A DNA stretch of 5,114 nt from NCBI GenBank assembly GCA_021820645.1, contig JAKADJ010000210.1:1-5114 (forward strand). Direction: 5' to 3'. The position numbers were made by a program, and so were the translations under genes. The notes under the pieces are model-generated. The model made no database searches. It was not told where the DNA came from and saw only the letters and a list, made by a program, of their open reading frames with translations. Origin of the DNA: Bacillota bacterium. GTDB lineage: Bacteria; Bacillota_E; Sulfobacillia; Sulfobacillales; Sulfobacillaceae. The stretch's first letter is position 1, and each line of letters begins with the position of its first letter. Positions 1-5,114 of the stretch are shown here, piece by piece.

Positions 1-154
1 GCAGGGTCACGAGGTCAATGGGTAACGCAGGGCGGGCCTTCGACAGAGGCGGCTCCTGGGTGTGGCAGCGTGAAAAAAACCCTCTGAGAAGGGCTAAGTG
101 ATTGGGGATCGGAGGGCTCACGCAAGCTGGGGGACGGGCACCTTATGGCTTCGT

Positions 155-183
155 TTGACCAGTCCACGATGGCTGACTATGAT
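155..183 (+). promoter_or_regulatory. Sigma-A-type promoter for the F420-reductase-like gene
   Basis: A -35 element TTGACC (155-160) and a -10 element TATGAT (178-183) are separated by exactly 17 bp. Each differs from the housekeeping consensus at one position. Transcription would begin near base 190 and give a 5' leader of about 45 nt before the ATG at 236. This placement argues against the longer open frame that begins with GTG at 98, because that start would lie upstream of the promoter. Confidence 0.7.
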
Positions 184-235
184 CCCCGTAAGTGGTGCGC
201 TGTTTCTCCTATCCGAACGAGAGGGACGTGAGAGC

Positions 236-895
236 ATGAAGATAGGTATTATCGGGGCGGGCAACATCGGTGGCACTCTGGCACGTCGATGGACGCAGTT
301 GGGCCATCAGGTGTTCCTGGCGAATTCTCGGGGGCCCGAATCATTGAAGGACTTGGCCGCAGAAATGGGTGCGACACCAGGAACTGTGGCGGAGGTCACC
401 CAAGACGCTGATGTGGTCGTCGTGACGATTCCCATGAAAAATGTGCCCCAATTGCCGCAGGAGGTCTTTCGGCAATTGCCATCGAAGACCGTGGTCATCG
501 ACACCTGTAATTACTATCCCCGACAGCGTGACGGGCGAATTGCTCCGATTGAAGAGGGGCTCCCGGAGAGTCGCTGGGTGGAGCAACAGTTAGGTCATCC
601 CGCGATTAAGGTCTTCAACAATATCATGGCAAGTCATCTACTCCATAATGGGCAACCGGCAGGTTCTCCGGACCGCATCGCGTTACCCGTTGCTGGAGAT
701 GATGCCACCGCCAAAGGCGTCGTTATGAGGCTGGTGGACGAACTGGGGTTTGAGGCTGTCGATACTGGAACCTTGGATGAATCGTGGCGACAGCAACCCG
801 GCACCCCCGCTTACGTGGAAGATCTCAACGCTGCGCGTCTACGTCAGGCTTTGGCGCAGGCCGTCCGGGAGAGGACGCCTGACTGGCAAGCTTGA
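236..895 (+). CDS. NAD(P)-binding oxidoreductase, F420-dependent NADP reductase-like family
   Basis: This 219-residue protein belongs to the family of NADPH:F420 oxidoreductase-like cytosolic enzymes (COG2085 type), which move hydride between NAD(P)H and a second cofactor or substrate. The N-terminus is a Rossmann fold with the dinucleotide motif GAGNIGG at residues 7-13. Residues 30-34 (NSRGP) sit where the family contacts the 2'-phosphate, which favours NADP. KVFNNIMASHL (125-135), the PVAGDD segment (151-156) and the C-terminal QQPGTPAY (186-193) are family hallmarks. The length is normal. I chose the ATG at 236 because GAGGGA (221-226) is well spaced, the glycine motif then falls at the usual distance from the start, and the promoter lies at 155-183. 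The frame is open back to a GTG at 98, but those 46 residues do not resemble the family. No F420 gene is visible nearby, so the true hydride partner is unknown. The gene appears to be monocistronic. Confidence 0.9.
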   Translation: MKIGIIGAGNIGGTLARRWTQLGHQVFLANSRGPESLKDLAAEMGATPGTVAEVTQDADVVVVTIPMKNVPQLPQEVFRQLPSKTVVIDTCNYYPRQRDGRIAPIEEGLPESRWVEQQLGHPAIKVFNNIMASHLLHNGQPAGSPDRIALPVAGDDATAKGVVMRLVDELGFEAVDTGTLDESWRQQPGTPAYVEDLNAARLRQALAQAVRERTPDWQA

Positions 896-917
896 GACGT
901 CGAATCTCCAATACACG

Positions 918-984
918 CGTCGGGGTTGGGAGTCGGCAGGCTCTTGCCGCTTGCACGTTCCGTTGCTCTGAATGGACCCCGACG
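918..984 (+). other. Foldable intergenic segment, three-branched inverted repeat
   Basis: A perfect 9-bp complementary pair (918-926, CGTCGGGGT; 976-984, ACCCCGACG) encloses two smaller hairpins. The first is CGGCA (934-938) with TGCCG (945-949). The second is GC-ACG (953-957) with CGT (961-963), a bulged T, and GC (965-966). Three G-U pairs could lengthen the outer stem inward. The fold lies between the oxidoreductase stop and the next gene, about 120 nt ahead of that gene's start. No T-run follows it, so it is not an ordinary intrinsic terminator. It could be a 3'-end structure of the first mRNA or a leader element of the second. I match it to no known RNA family. Confidence 0.35.
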
Positions 985-1092
985 GAGTTGGGCAATTCGG
1001 CGGACATGAGAAGGCCCCCTATTTAGTAGGAAGCGAGACTAGCGAGGTTAATGGCTCTGGGGCTCATCAGAGAGTGTGAAATCCATCTTAAG

Positions 1093-1100
1093 AAAGGAGT
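1093..1100 (+). promoter_or_regulatory. Ribosome binding site fixing the start of the toroid-protein gene
   Basis: The sequence AAAGGAGT matches the anti-Shine-Dalgarno sequence strongly and ends 7 nt before the ATG at 1108. The frame is also open upstream to an ATG at 1051, but that codon has no comparable site, and the 19 extra residues are not typical of the family. Confidence 0.8.
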
Positions 1101-1107
1101 ATCTGGC

Positions 1108-2082
1108 ATGTCCGGGGAATTGCACCATGGAAAGGTCGAGAAGCCAGTCCTCGAGTGGTTGCTCGATGCAGATCCTTCGATCCGTTGGCAGGTGATGCGC
1201 GATCTCATCAAGGCGCCAGCAGACGTCGTCGCCGATGAACGCAACCGCGTTGCGACTGAAGGGTGGGGCGCCCAGTTGCTTGCCCTGCAAGATGCCGACG
1301 GACGATGGGGAGGCGCGGCTTGGAACCATGGTTGGAACTCGACGATGCATGTGTTGTGGTTACTCAGTCACTTGGGGCTTGACCCGGCCAGCTTCGAGGC
1401 CCGGCACGCGGTGGAACGTGTTCGGGACAATGTCACATGGCACGGGTGTGGTCCCCAGGGGTGCGACGACAACCATTTTTTTGAAGGTGAGTTAGAGCCT
1501 TGTATTAACGGTCAGGTTGCGATGGCGGGCGCGTACTTCGGCCAAAATGTGCGCGGGATTGTCGGCAGGCTCATTGGGGAGCAGCTTTCAGACGGAGGCT
1601 GGAATTGTGATGCGCATGGCGGAGCTACCCACTCATCGTTCAATACCACGATTTGCGTGCTTGAGGCGCTGTTGCAGTACGAACGAGCCGGCGGCGGGAC
1701 GCCGGAGGTGACCATGGCTCGTCTCCGCGGTCAGGAGTATCTGCTAGACCGACAGCTTTTGCGGCGGAGATCGACCGGTGAGGTGATCGAGCATGATCGC
1801 AAGACTGGCGCCCAGTGGAGGCACTTCGCCTTTCCAACGTGGTGGCACTACGATGTGCTCCGTGGGTTGGATTACTTGCGTGATGCCGGAATCCGGCCCG
1901 ACGAACGACTGCGTGAGGCCATCAAATTGGTCGCGTCAAGGCGGGACAGCGACGGGCGGTGGCCCCTCGATACTCGATACCCGGGGGTGATGCCCATCGA
2001 AATGGACGAGATCGAGGGCCGTCCTAGTCGGTGGAATACGCTTCGTGCCATGCGTGTTCTCCAGTGGCACGACCGTGCTTAA
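1108..2082 (+). CDS. Squalene-cyclase-like / prenyltransferase-repeat alpha-alpha toroid protein, function unknown
   Basis: This 324-residue soluble protein resembles stand-alone proteins commonly labelled squalene cyclase or prenyltransferase-like. Three QW-like repeat signatures are visible: QDADGRWGG (61-69), QLSDGGWNCD (159-168) and RRDSDGRWPLD (278-288). Each starts a turn of the expected helical barrel. The N-terminal segment VLEWLLDADPSIRWQV (14-29) is characteristic of this group. It is about half the length of true squalene-hopene cyclases, and no DxDD motif, the catalytic acid of those enzymes, occurs anywhere. Cysteines at 114, 119, 132 and 167, with His170 and His175, could bind a metal as in prenyltransferase beta subunits, but this is inference. 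There is no signal peptide or membrane segment. It has no hopanoid or isoprenoid neighbours in the window. The fold assignment is fairly sure; the reaction is unknown. Confidence 0.85.
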   Translation: MSGELHHGKVEKPVLEWLLDADPSIRWQVMRDLIKAPADVVADERNRVATEGWGAQLLALQDADGRWGGAAWNHGWNSTMHVLWLLSHLGLDPASFEARHAVERVRDNVTWHGCGPQGCDDNHFFEGELEPCINGQVAMAGAYFGQNVRGIVGRLIGEQLSDGGWNCDAHGGATHSSFNTTICVLEALLQYERAGGGTPEVTMARLRGQEYLLDRQLLRRRSTGEVIEHDRKTGAQWRHFAFPTWWHYDVLRGLDYLRDAGIRPDERLREAIKLVASRRDSDGRWPLDTRYPGVMPIEMDEIEGRPSRWNTLRAMRVLQWHDRA

Positions 2083-2115
2083 CTCATGGTGAACGGAATA
2101 TCCAGAGGGGGTTCG

Positions 2116-2127
2116 ATAGGGCCCTAT
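2116..2127. repeat. Perfect 12-bp palindrome
   Basis: ATAGGGCCCTAT reads identically on both strands and lies 34 bases after the stop of the toroid-protein gene. The next base pair outward does not match, and the two beyond it match again. A hairpin GTGCG (2133-2137) with CGCAC (2142-2146) lies immediately downstream. No T-run follows either, so termination is doubtful. A site for a dimeric DNA-binding protein is possible but unproven. Confidence 0.4.
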
Positions 2128-2247
2128 GGATTGTGCGGGTGCGCACGTTACTCTCCTTCGGTCAGCGGGAGGTGCCGCGAATATACAGCTTGCGTACAGC
2201 ATCTCTCCGTCACCACGAAGCCATGGAACGGGCATTTCGAGAGCTAT

Positions 2248-2259
2248 AGTGTAGACACT
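2248..2259. repeat. Operator-like inverted repeat
   Basis: AGTGT (2248-2252) and ACACT (2255-2259) are perfect inverted halves around a 2-bp centre. They overlap TATAGT (2245-2250), which could pass for a -10 element. No good -35 hexamer lies at the right distance and no gene starts close downstream, so a regulatory role is only a suggestion. Confidence 0.2.
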
Positions 2260-2319
2260 CCCCAAACCCGAATTCGTTGAAGGCTAAGGACTTCGGGGCA
2301 TCGGAGCGACATCCTAGAC

Positions 2320-2376
2320 CCGGGAGTGCGGTTCTTCTAATCCCGGTGGTGGCCGGTTCGAATCCTGTCGGCAACA
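2320..2376 (+). pseudogene. Degenerate tRNA-like segment, possibly tRNA-Arg(TCT) relic
   Basis: GGTTCGAATCC (2355-2365) matches the conserved T-arm box of tRNAs, and the flanking stem pairs except at one position (2354 with 2366). Upstream, CTTCTAA (2334-2340) looks like an anticodon loop with anticodon TCT, which reads arginine AGA, followed by TCCCG as the 3' half of an anticodon stem. The matching 5' half CGGGA is present at 2321-2325, but the loop between them is 15 nt long, not 7. The 3' part CCTGTCGG also resembles arginine tRNAs. No matching 5' acceptor strand, no convincing D arm and no encoded CCA are present. It is therefore a relic, an attachment-site remnant or chance similarity, not a working tRNA. 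Confidence 0.3.
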
Positions 2377-2589
2377 GTCGGGTTGGAGAGACACGGCAGA
2401 CGGTCCGCCTAGGAATCGCGGTGATATCGCAGGGCTCCAGGCTATTTCAGCGATGTGATGGATGTGTGGAGGAGGGATTTTCTGTCCACAATGCTTACGC
2501 TGGTTCATCTTTGGCACATGCCCTTAATCCTCAAGATACTGAATGATGCACATACGGGCGGGGTCGCGCATCGTGTTCTGTGTATTTGC

Positions 2590-2667
2590 ACGAATAGCAA
2601 CCGGGTTCTGATCGGTGACTAATTTCATGGCTTGTTCTTTGAACGTCGCATCCTACTTTTTGGACAT
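2590..2667 (-). pseudogene. IS3-family transposase OrfA remnant (N-terminal piece)
   Basis: Reading the minus strand from ATG at 2667 gives MSKK, a TAG stop (2655-2653), then in the same frame DATFKEQAMKLVTDQNPVA. This closely resembles the opening of IS3-family OrfA proteins, where a short basic start leads into a helix-turn-helix containing FK-x-QA-x-KLVT. A purine-rich ribosome binding site (AAGGAAG) lies directly before the ATG. After about 25 codons the resemblance ends; the expected rest of the helix-turn-helix and OrfB are absent. OrfA normally runs to about 90-110 residues. The piece is both stop-interrupted and truncated, so it is a dead fragment. The transposon end may lie near 2700-2710, but no second end is visible. 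Confidence 0.5.
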
Positions 2668-2775
2668 CTTCCTTACCTCAATTGGGTTAAAGTAGAACCC
2701 TGAATTTCAGAGAGCGATGGAACCGATTAAGAGTCACTGTGGCAGGAAAACCTTTGTCGTTGGCGAAAGATTCAG

Positions 2776-2792
2776 GAGGCCGATTCGGCCTC
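2776..2792 (+). promoter_or_regulatory. Perfect 7-bp hairpin in the leader of the GNAT gene
   Basis: GAGGCCG (2776-2782) and CGGCCTC (2786-2792) form a perfect GC-rich stem with an ATT loop, 34 nt before the GTG start of the acetyltransferase. No T-run follows on either strand, so it is not a standard intrinsic terminator. It could stabilise or regulate the 5' leader. I could not find a convincing promoter between it and the start codon. Confidence 0.4.
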
Positions 2793-2810
2793 GCTGGGAT
2801 TAGGGGAGTC

Positions 2811-2819
2811 AAGGGAGAG
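2811..2819 (+). promoter_or_regulatory. Ribosome binding site selecting the GTG start of the GNAT gene
   Basis: AAGGGAGAG ends 7 nt before GTG at 2827. An ATG overlaps that GTG at 2825-2827 but is in another reading frame. The in-frame ATG at 2842 would give a family-typical METARL start, but the bases before it form only a weak site, so GTG 2827 is preferred. Confidence 0.65.
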
Positions 2820-2826
2820 TGGTGAT

Positions 2827-3411
2827 GTGCCTCAGTGGGAAATGGAGACGGCACGTTTATGGTTGCGACAACCGGTAGATGACGACATTTCGAGCCGTGT
2901 AGAAATCCCGCGCGATGCCGAGGAGAATCGGATGTATGGAGGGGATGGAAGTCCTAAGACATTTTCAGCCGAGGAAGTGCGCGCGCGGTTGACGGCCATG
3001 ATGGCGCGAAACGGTGAGGGGACCTGGTCATGGGTCATCGGGGCCAAAGTGTGGCCCGACGGTACAATAGTGGCCCAGCCCAGAGGGCGATACATTGGGC
3101 AAATTACGCTCTTCGGAATCGACTTGGATCATCGCAATGCGCGACTACGTATGGGAATCTATGATCGGAGATTTTGGTCGCAGGGATTGGGCCGCGAAGC
3201 GATCCGCTGTATTTTAGGTCATGTATTTGATGATCTTCACCTCCATCGGATCAGCCTCCGTGTGGCCGCCTATAACCTACGGGCAATTCGCAGCTATGCA
3301 TGTTGCGGATTTGTGGAAGAGGGCCGTGAGCGGGAATCGATTTGGTTGGACGGTCGTTGGTGGGATGACCTAATTGTGGGGGTACTGGATTCGGAATTGA
3401 TCCGCAACTGA
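2827..3411 (+). CDS. GNAT-family N-acetyltransferase, RimJ/RimL type
   Basis: This 194-residue cytosolic enzyme is predicted to transfer an acetyl group from acetyl-CoA to an amine. RimJ/RimL relatives act on protein N-termini, and others on small molecules or antibiotics; the substrate here is unknown. The family opening METARLWLRQP is at residues 6-16. IGQITLFGIDL (90-100) fits the central strand. RRFWSQGLGREAIR (114-127) is the pyrophosphate-binding loop with its G-x-G. NLRAIRSYACCGF (150-162) is the conserved helix near the C-terminus, and the typical DGRWWDDLIVGVL ending follows (176-188). Residues 72-89 look like a short insertion between two core strands. The start is GTG, chosen from the ribosome binding site at 2811-2819. 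The length is normal. The gene stands alone after a hairpin and a relic-rich interval. Confidence 0.88.
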   Translation: MPQWEMETARLWLRQPVDDDISSRVEIPRDAEENRMYGGDGSPKTFSAEEVRARLTAMMARNGEGTWSWVIGAKVWPDGTIVAQPRGRYIGQITLFGIDLDHRNARLRMGIYDRRFWSQGLGREAIRCILGHVFDDLHLHRISLRVAAYNLRAIRSYACCGFVEEGRERESIWLDGRWWDDLIVGVLDSELIRN

Positions 3412-3443
3412 TCCTCTGCGTCTCTAGAAGGCCTTCCGGCGAT

Positions 3444-3499
3444 GGCCGCCAGCTCCTGCATAAAACATTTACCGTTTTGTATTGCCCTCCCTGGCGGTC
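3444..3499 (+). other. Nested inverted repeat downstream of the GNAT gene
   Basis: The outer arms CCGCCAG (3446-3452) and CTGGCGG (3491-3497) pair perfectly and extend by a G-T and a G-C pair to nine. Inside them, AAAAC (3462-3466) and GTTTT (3474-3478) pair around a 7-nt loop and extend by two further pairs (T3461-G3479, A3460-T3480). The arrangement starts about 30 bases after the acetyltransferase stop. No T-run follows the outer arm, so simple intrinsic termination is unlikely. It may be a 3'-end RNA structure or a decayed small element. The rest of 3412-3677 shows no convincing gene. Confidence 0.35.
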
Positions 3500-3662
3500 C
3501 CGTCACAAGTCATTCGACGTTGGCGGCGATGTCCGTTATCAGGAATCCCCACATCAATGAAGCTCGCGATTCTGCTTATTCTCCCGTGCAGTTGTTCCAT
3601 AAAGCGCCCCAAATTCGGTTATCATCATTCGTGAGCAGTATGCTTTCCTACAAGAACACAGC

Positions 3663-3669
3663 AAAGGGG
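3663..3669 (+). promoter_or_regulatory. Ribosome binding site selecting the GTG start of the small conserved gene
   Basis: AAAGGGG ends 8 nt before GTG at 3678. An ATG at 3676 overlaps this GTG in another frame and reaches a stop after four codons, so the GTG is the working start. Confidence 0.65.
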
Positions 3670-3677
3670 CGAGCGAT

Positions 3678-4022
3678 GTGGCTGAATTAATCTTGGATGG
3701 TATCGATCTGGTATTGAAATTATCAACACTCGAAAAAGTGGAGGGCGTTCATGGCGATATTCGGGTACCCTTATCCTCCGTGCAAAGCATTTCCGTCGTT
3801 GAGGATGTTATCCATGCGGTGCACGGGATAAAGATGCCTGGAAGCCGCCTTCCGGGCATCTTTGCCATGGGTACCTTTATATCGGGGAACCACACCATCT
3901 TTGCTATTGTTCACCACCAAAACAAACGCGGCGTCCAGGTTCGTTTGCAAGGTGCAAAGTACGATGCCCTTATTGTGGGTGTAGAAGAGCCTGAAACACT
4001 GGTGAAGGATTTAGGATTTTGA
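3678..4022 (+). CDS. Small conserved protein of unknown function, possibly PH-like fold
   Basis: This 114-residue protein has no signal peptide or membrane helix and is probably cytosolic. It resembles a conserved family of roughly 100-residue proteins that I recall from actinobacteria and firmicutes, none with a known role. The recognisable blocks are EKVEGVHGDIRVPLSSV (19-35), GIKMPGSRLPGIFAMGTF (50-67) and YDALIVGVEEPETLV (95-109). The alternating strand pattern ending in a helix that follows an E-x-P-E-x-L-V segment is reminiscent of bacterial PH-like domains, but that is inference. The start is GTG, set by AAAGGGG at 3663-3669. The gene has no operon partner in the window and converges with the lipoprotein gene. 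A possible -10 element TATCAT (3620-3625) lies upstream, but I see no matching -35. The reading frame stays open for 52 codons after its TGA. Confidence 0.8.
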   Translation: MAELILDGIDLVLKLSTLEKVEGVHGDIRVPLSSVQSISVVEDVIHAVHGIKMPGSRLPGIFAMGTFISGNHTIFAIVHHQNKRGVQVRLQGAKYDALIVGVEEPETLVKDLGF

Positions 4023-4181
4023 AGCGGGGATCATCAAAATTATCGTAAGGTTTTTCAAGAATTTAAGGCGACCGATGGCGAAGCCTTCCTTGCCGCATGG
4101 GGATCTTTACATGAGGAAAGCATGCCTCGGACAAACAAAACAACACGCCAATTTTTCCTCAGTCTCGAGCGGGCCTCTTGA
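4023..4181 (+). other. In-frame open extension after the small conserved gene
   Basis: Directly after the TGA of the preceding gene the same frame continues for 52 sense codons to a second TGA (4179-4181). The translation is mixed and protein-like, for example FQEFKATDGEAFLAAWGSLH at extension residues 11-30. It has no ribosome binding site, and its only in-frame ATG is well inside. It could be the decayed tail of another gene, an unused C-terminal extension released by a stop mutation, or chance. I recognise no family. The interval from 4182 to 4259 holds nothing I can identify, and no clear terminator for either convergent gene. Confidence 0.2.
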
Positions 4182-4259
4182 GAGATGACAGACCATATTT
4201 GACCTGGGATAATTCGCTACCAGTCCATCCACTGTCGCCGGTTGGTACACTTAATGGGA

Positions 4260-5114
4260 TCAAGGATGAAGAGGCCATGTGCGCCAGGATTCGACCATAG
4301 CAAGCGCGGCCTGTAAGTTAGTTGGGTCCTGCCTAGCGCTCGAAAAGTTTATGATATATGGATGTTGATACCAGCTAATGACCGTCGAAGTATGGTTGAT
4401 GAATTCCACCAAGCCGGATTGGGCACGGGGGAGGCGTGACAACCGGATCGTTCGCACCATAGTTCGGGCTGCAGCTTGAGGATTGGCGCCCACTGCCTCA
4501 AACGTCCATTGTGCCTCATGCCACAGCACAAATTTTACTGTCATGCTGTTGCCCACGGTTCCTCCGGGATCGGTCCCTTTGGTATACAGGGTACCTGACA
4601 ATCCGTGAGGGAGGACTACTGGAACACCGACGCCGATCGGCTCAATATCACCGGCAAGCGCCGCGATGGTTGCGGATTGCTGATGCGAGGACGTCAAAGA
4701 AGCCAACGACTTTTCTAGTTGCCACTGAGCAATAGGATGTTGTACCCGTAGCAATGACGAATGACGCATGGTGCCATTCGGCTGTACCAACTGATTCGGA
4801 TTGAATTGATTGATCCCCATAGGTTTCGTTGTTTCCCAGAGCGTCACGCTGTACTGATTATTAATCGGTTCTAAAAATACGGTCGCGGCGTACGGAGCGC
4901 TCCCTGGAAGTGTGCTAGGACCTTGGAGGGCAGCGGTCCCACCCACGCTTTGCATCAAGGCATGATGCTGGGCCACCCAGCTCAACGTATTCTTCACCAC
5001 GATGGGTGGTACCGGGGAACGTGAGCTCGCAGAGACTGCCGTAGTGGTGGCGGGGGTCGCTCCCAGCTTCCCGTTGATGCCGCACCCGGCTACGATGGTA
5101 CTTCCTAATAGGAT
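4260..5114 (-). CDS. Predicted lipoprotein of unknown function (N-terminus beyond the window)
   Basis: The frame is open from the right edge to TGA at 4262-4260, giving 284 visible residues with the true start outside. The visible N-terminus ILLGSTIVAGC is the end of a signal peptide with a classical lipobox, VAG followed by Cys (codon 5084-5082). The mature protein, about 274 residues, would be lipid-anchored on the outer face of the membrane. A Ser/Thr/Ala/Pro-rich linker (about 25 residues after the Cys) leads to the folded part. The C-terminal half has a strand-helix pattern (KFVLWHEAQWTFEA, then an Ala-rich helix) ending in ALAMVESWRTWPLHP. I recognise no named family. A GTG at 5000 could begin a shorter frame, but the lipobox upstream makes that start very unlikely. 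The gene converges with the small conserved gene. Confidence 0.75.
   Translation of the reverse strand: MLLGSTIVAGCGINGKLGATPATTTAVSASSRSPVPPIVVKNTLSWVAQHHALMQSVGGTAALQGPSTLPGSAPYAATVFLEPINNQYSVTLWETTKPMGINQFNPNQLVQPNGTMRHSSLLRVQHPIAQWQLEKSLASLTSSHQQSATIAALAGDIEPIGVGVPVVLPHGLSGTLYTKGTDPGGTVGNSMTVKFVLWHEAQWTFEAVGANPQAAARTMVRTIRLSRLPRAQSGLVEFINHTSTVISWYQHPYIINFSSARQDPTNLQAALAMVESWRTWPLHP

Larger units (their letters stand above)
2083..2826. other. Gene-poor interval with relic sequences
   Basis: I find no convincing intact gene in these roughly 740 bases. Open frames of 60-110 codons occur on both strands, but they lack good ribosome binding sites and resemble no family I know. The interval contains a 12-bp palindrome, an operator-like inverted repeat, a tRNA-like relic, the start of a broken IS3-type transposase gene on the minus strand, and a hairpin near its right end. 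Together these suggest a site where mobile DNA once inserted and then decayed. Confidence 0.55.

Noticed and set aside
73..94. A short hairpin (CCCT/AGGG) that on the minus strand is followed by seven T residues, resembling an intrinsic terminator.
   Set aside because: The stem is only four strong pairs and no minus-strand gene lies to its right that would need a terminator there.
98..235. A possible 46-residue N-terminal extension of the oxidoreductase from a GTG at 98.
   Set aside because: A strong promoter sits inside it, the ribosome binding site favours 236, and the glycine-rich motif belongs at the very start of the family.
1..235. A riboswitch in the upstream leader.
   Set aside because: I checked for the core motifs of TPP, cobalamin and SAM riboswitches and found none; most of this stretch also lies upstream of the predicted transcription start.
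2184..2200. A direct repeat of TACAGC spaced one helical turn apart.
   Set aside because: Only six bases, two copies, and no promoter or gene start nearby; chance is likely.
2031..2249. A 72-codon forward frame overlapping the end of the toroid-protein gene, with a plausible-looking tail.
   Set aside because: It starts inside the toroid gene without a ribosome binding site, and I recognise no domain in it.
2277..2546. An 89-codon forward open frame in the gene-poor interval.
   Set aside because: It runs across the tRNA-like segment, has no good ribosome binding site and resembles no family. The AGSNPVG-like peptide is typical of spurious frames over T-arm sequence.
3442..3690. An 82-codon forward frame running into the start of the small conserved gene.
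   Set aside because: It has no convincing ribosome binding site, crosses the nested inverted repeat, and its composition looks non-coding.

Overview
The window holds five protein-coding genes, four of them complete, on DNA of moderately high G+C. Four genes read forward: an NAD(P)-binding F420-reductase-like oxidoreductase, a squalene-cyclase-like alpha/alpha-toroid protein, a RimJ/RimL-type GNAT acetyltransferase and a small conserved protein of unknown function. One reads backward: a lipoprotein whose extreme N-terminus lies beyond the right edge. The purine-rich ribosome binding sites, two GTG starts, a textbook sigma-A-type promoter and a classical lipobox suggest a Gram-positive bacterium. 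A Sulfobacillus-like firmicute is my best guess, but the sequence alone does not prove it.

Layout. Bases 1-235 hold a leader with a clear promoter (TTGACC, 17 bp, TATGAT). The oxidoreductase follows at 236-895. A 212-base gap contains a foldable segment at 918-984. The toroid protein is at 1108-2082. A gene-poor interval of about 740 bases (2083-2826) looks like a scrapyard: a 12-bp palindrome, an operator-like inverted repeat, a degenerate tRNA-like segment, and on the minus strand the first 25 or so codons of an IS3-type transposase OrfA broken by a stop. A compact hairpin sits just ahead of the GNAT gene (2827-3411). A second gap carries a nested inverted repeat (3444-3499). The small conserved gene (3678-4022) is followed by 52 in-frame open codons after its TGA. 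It converges with the lipoprotein gene (4260-5114, minus strand).

How the genes relate. The forward genes are separated by gaps of about 210 to 750 bases and share no obvious pathway, so they are probably separate transcription units and not an operon. The scrapyard interval suggests past insertion of mobile DNA. I see no CRISPR array, no intact mobile element and no recognisable multi-gene defence or biosynthetic system. The least explained items are the three-branched fold at 918-984, the tRNA-like relic, the open extension after the small gene, and the toroid protein, which keeps cyclase-like repeats but lacks the DxDD catalytic motif.
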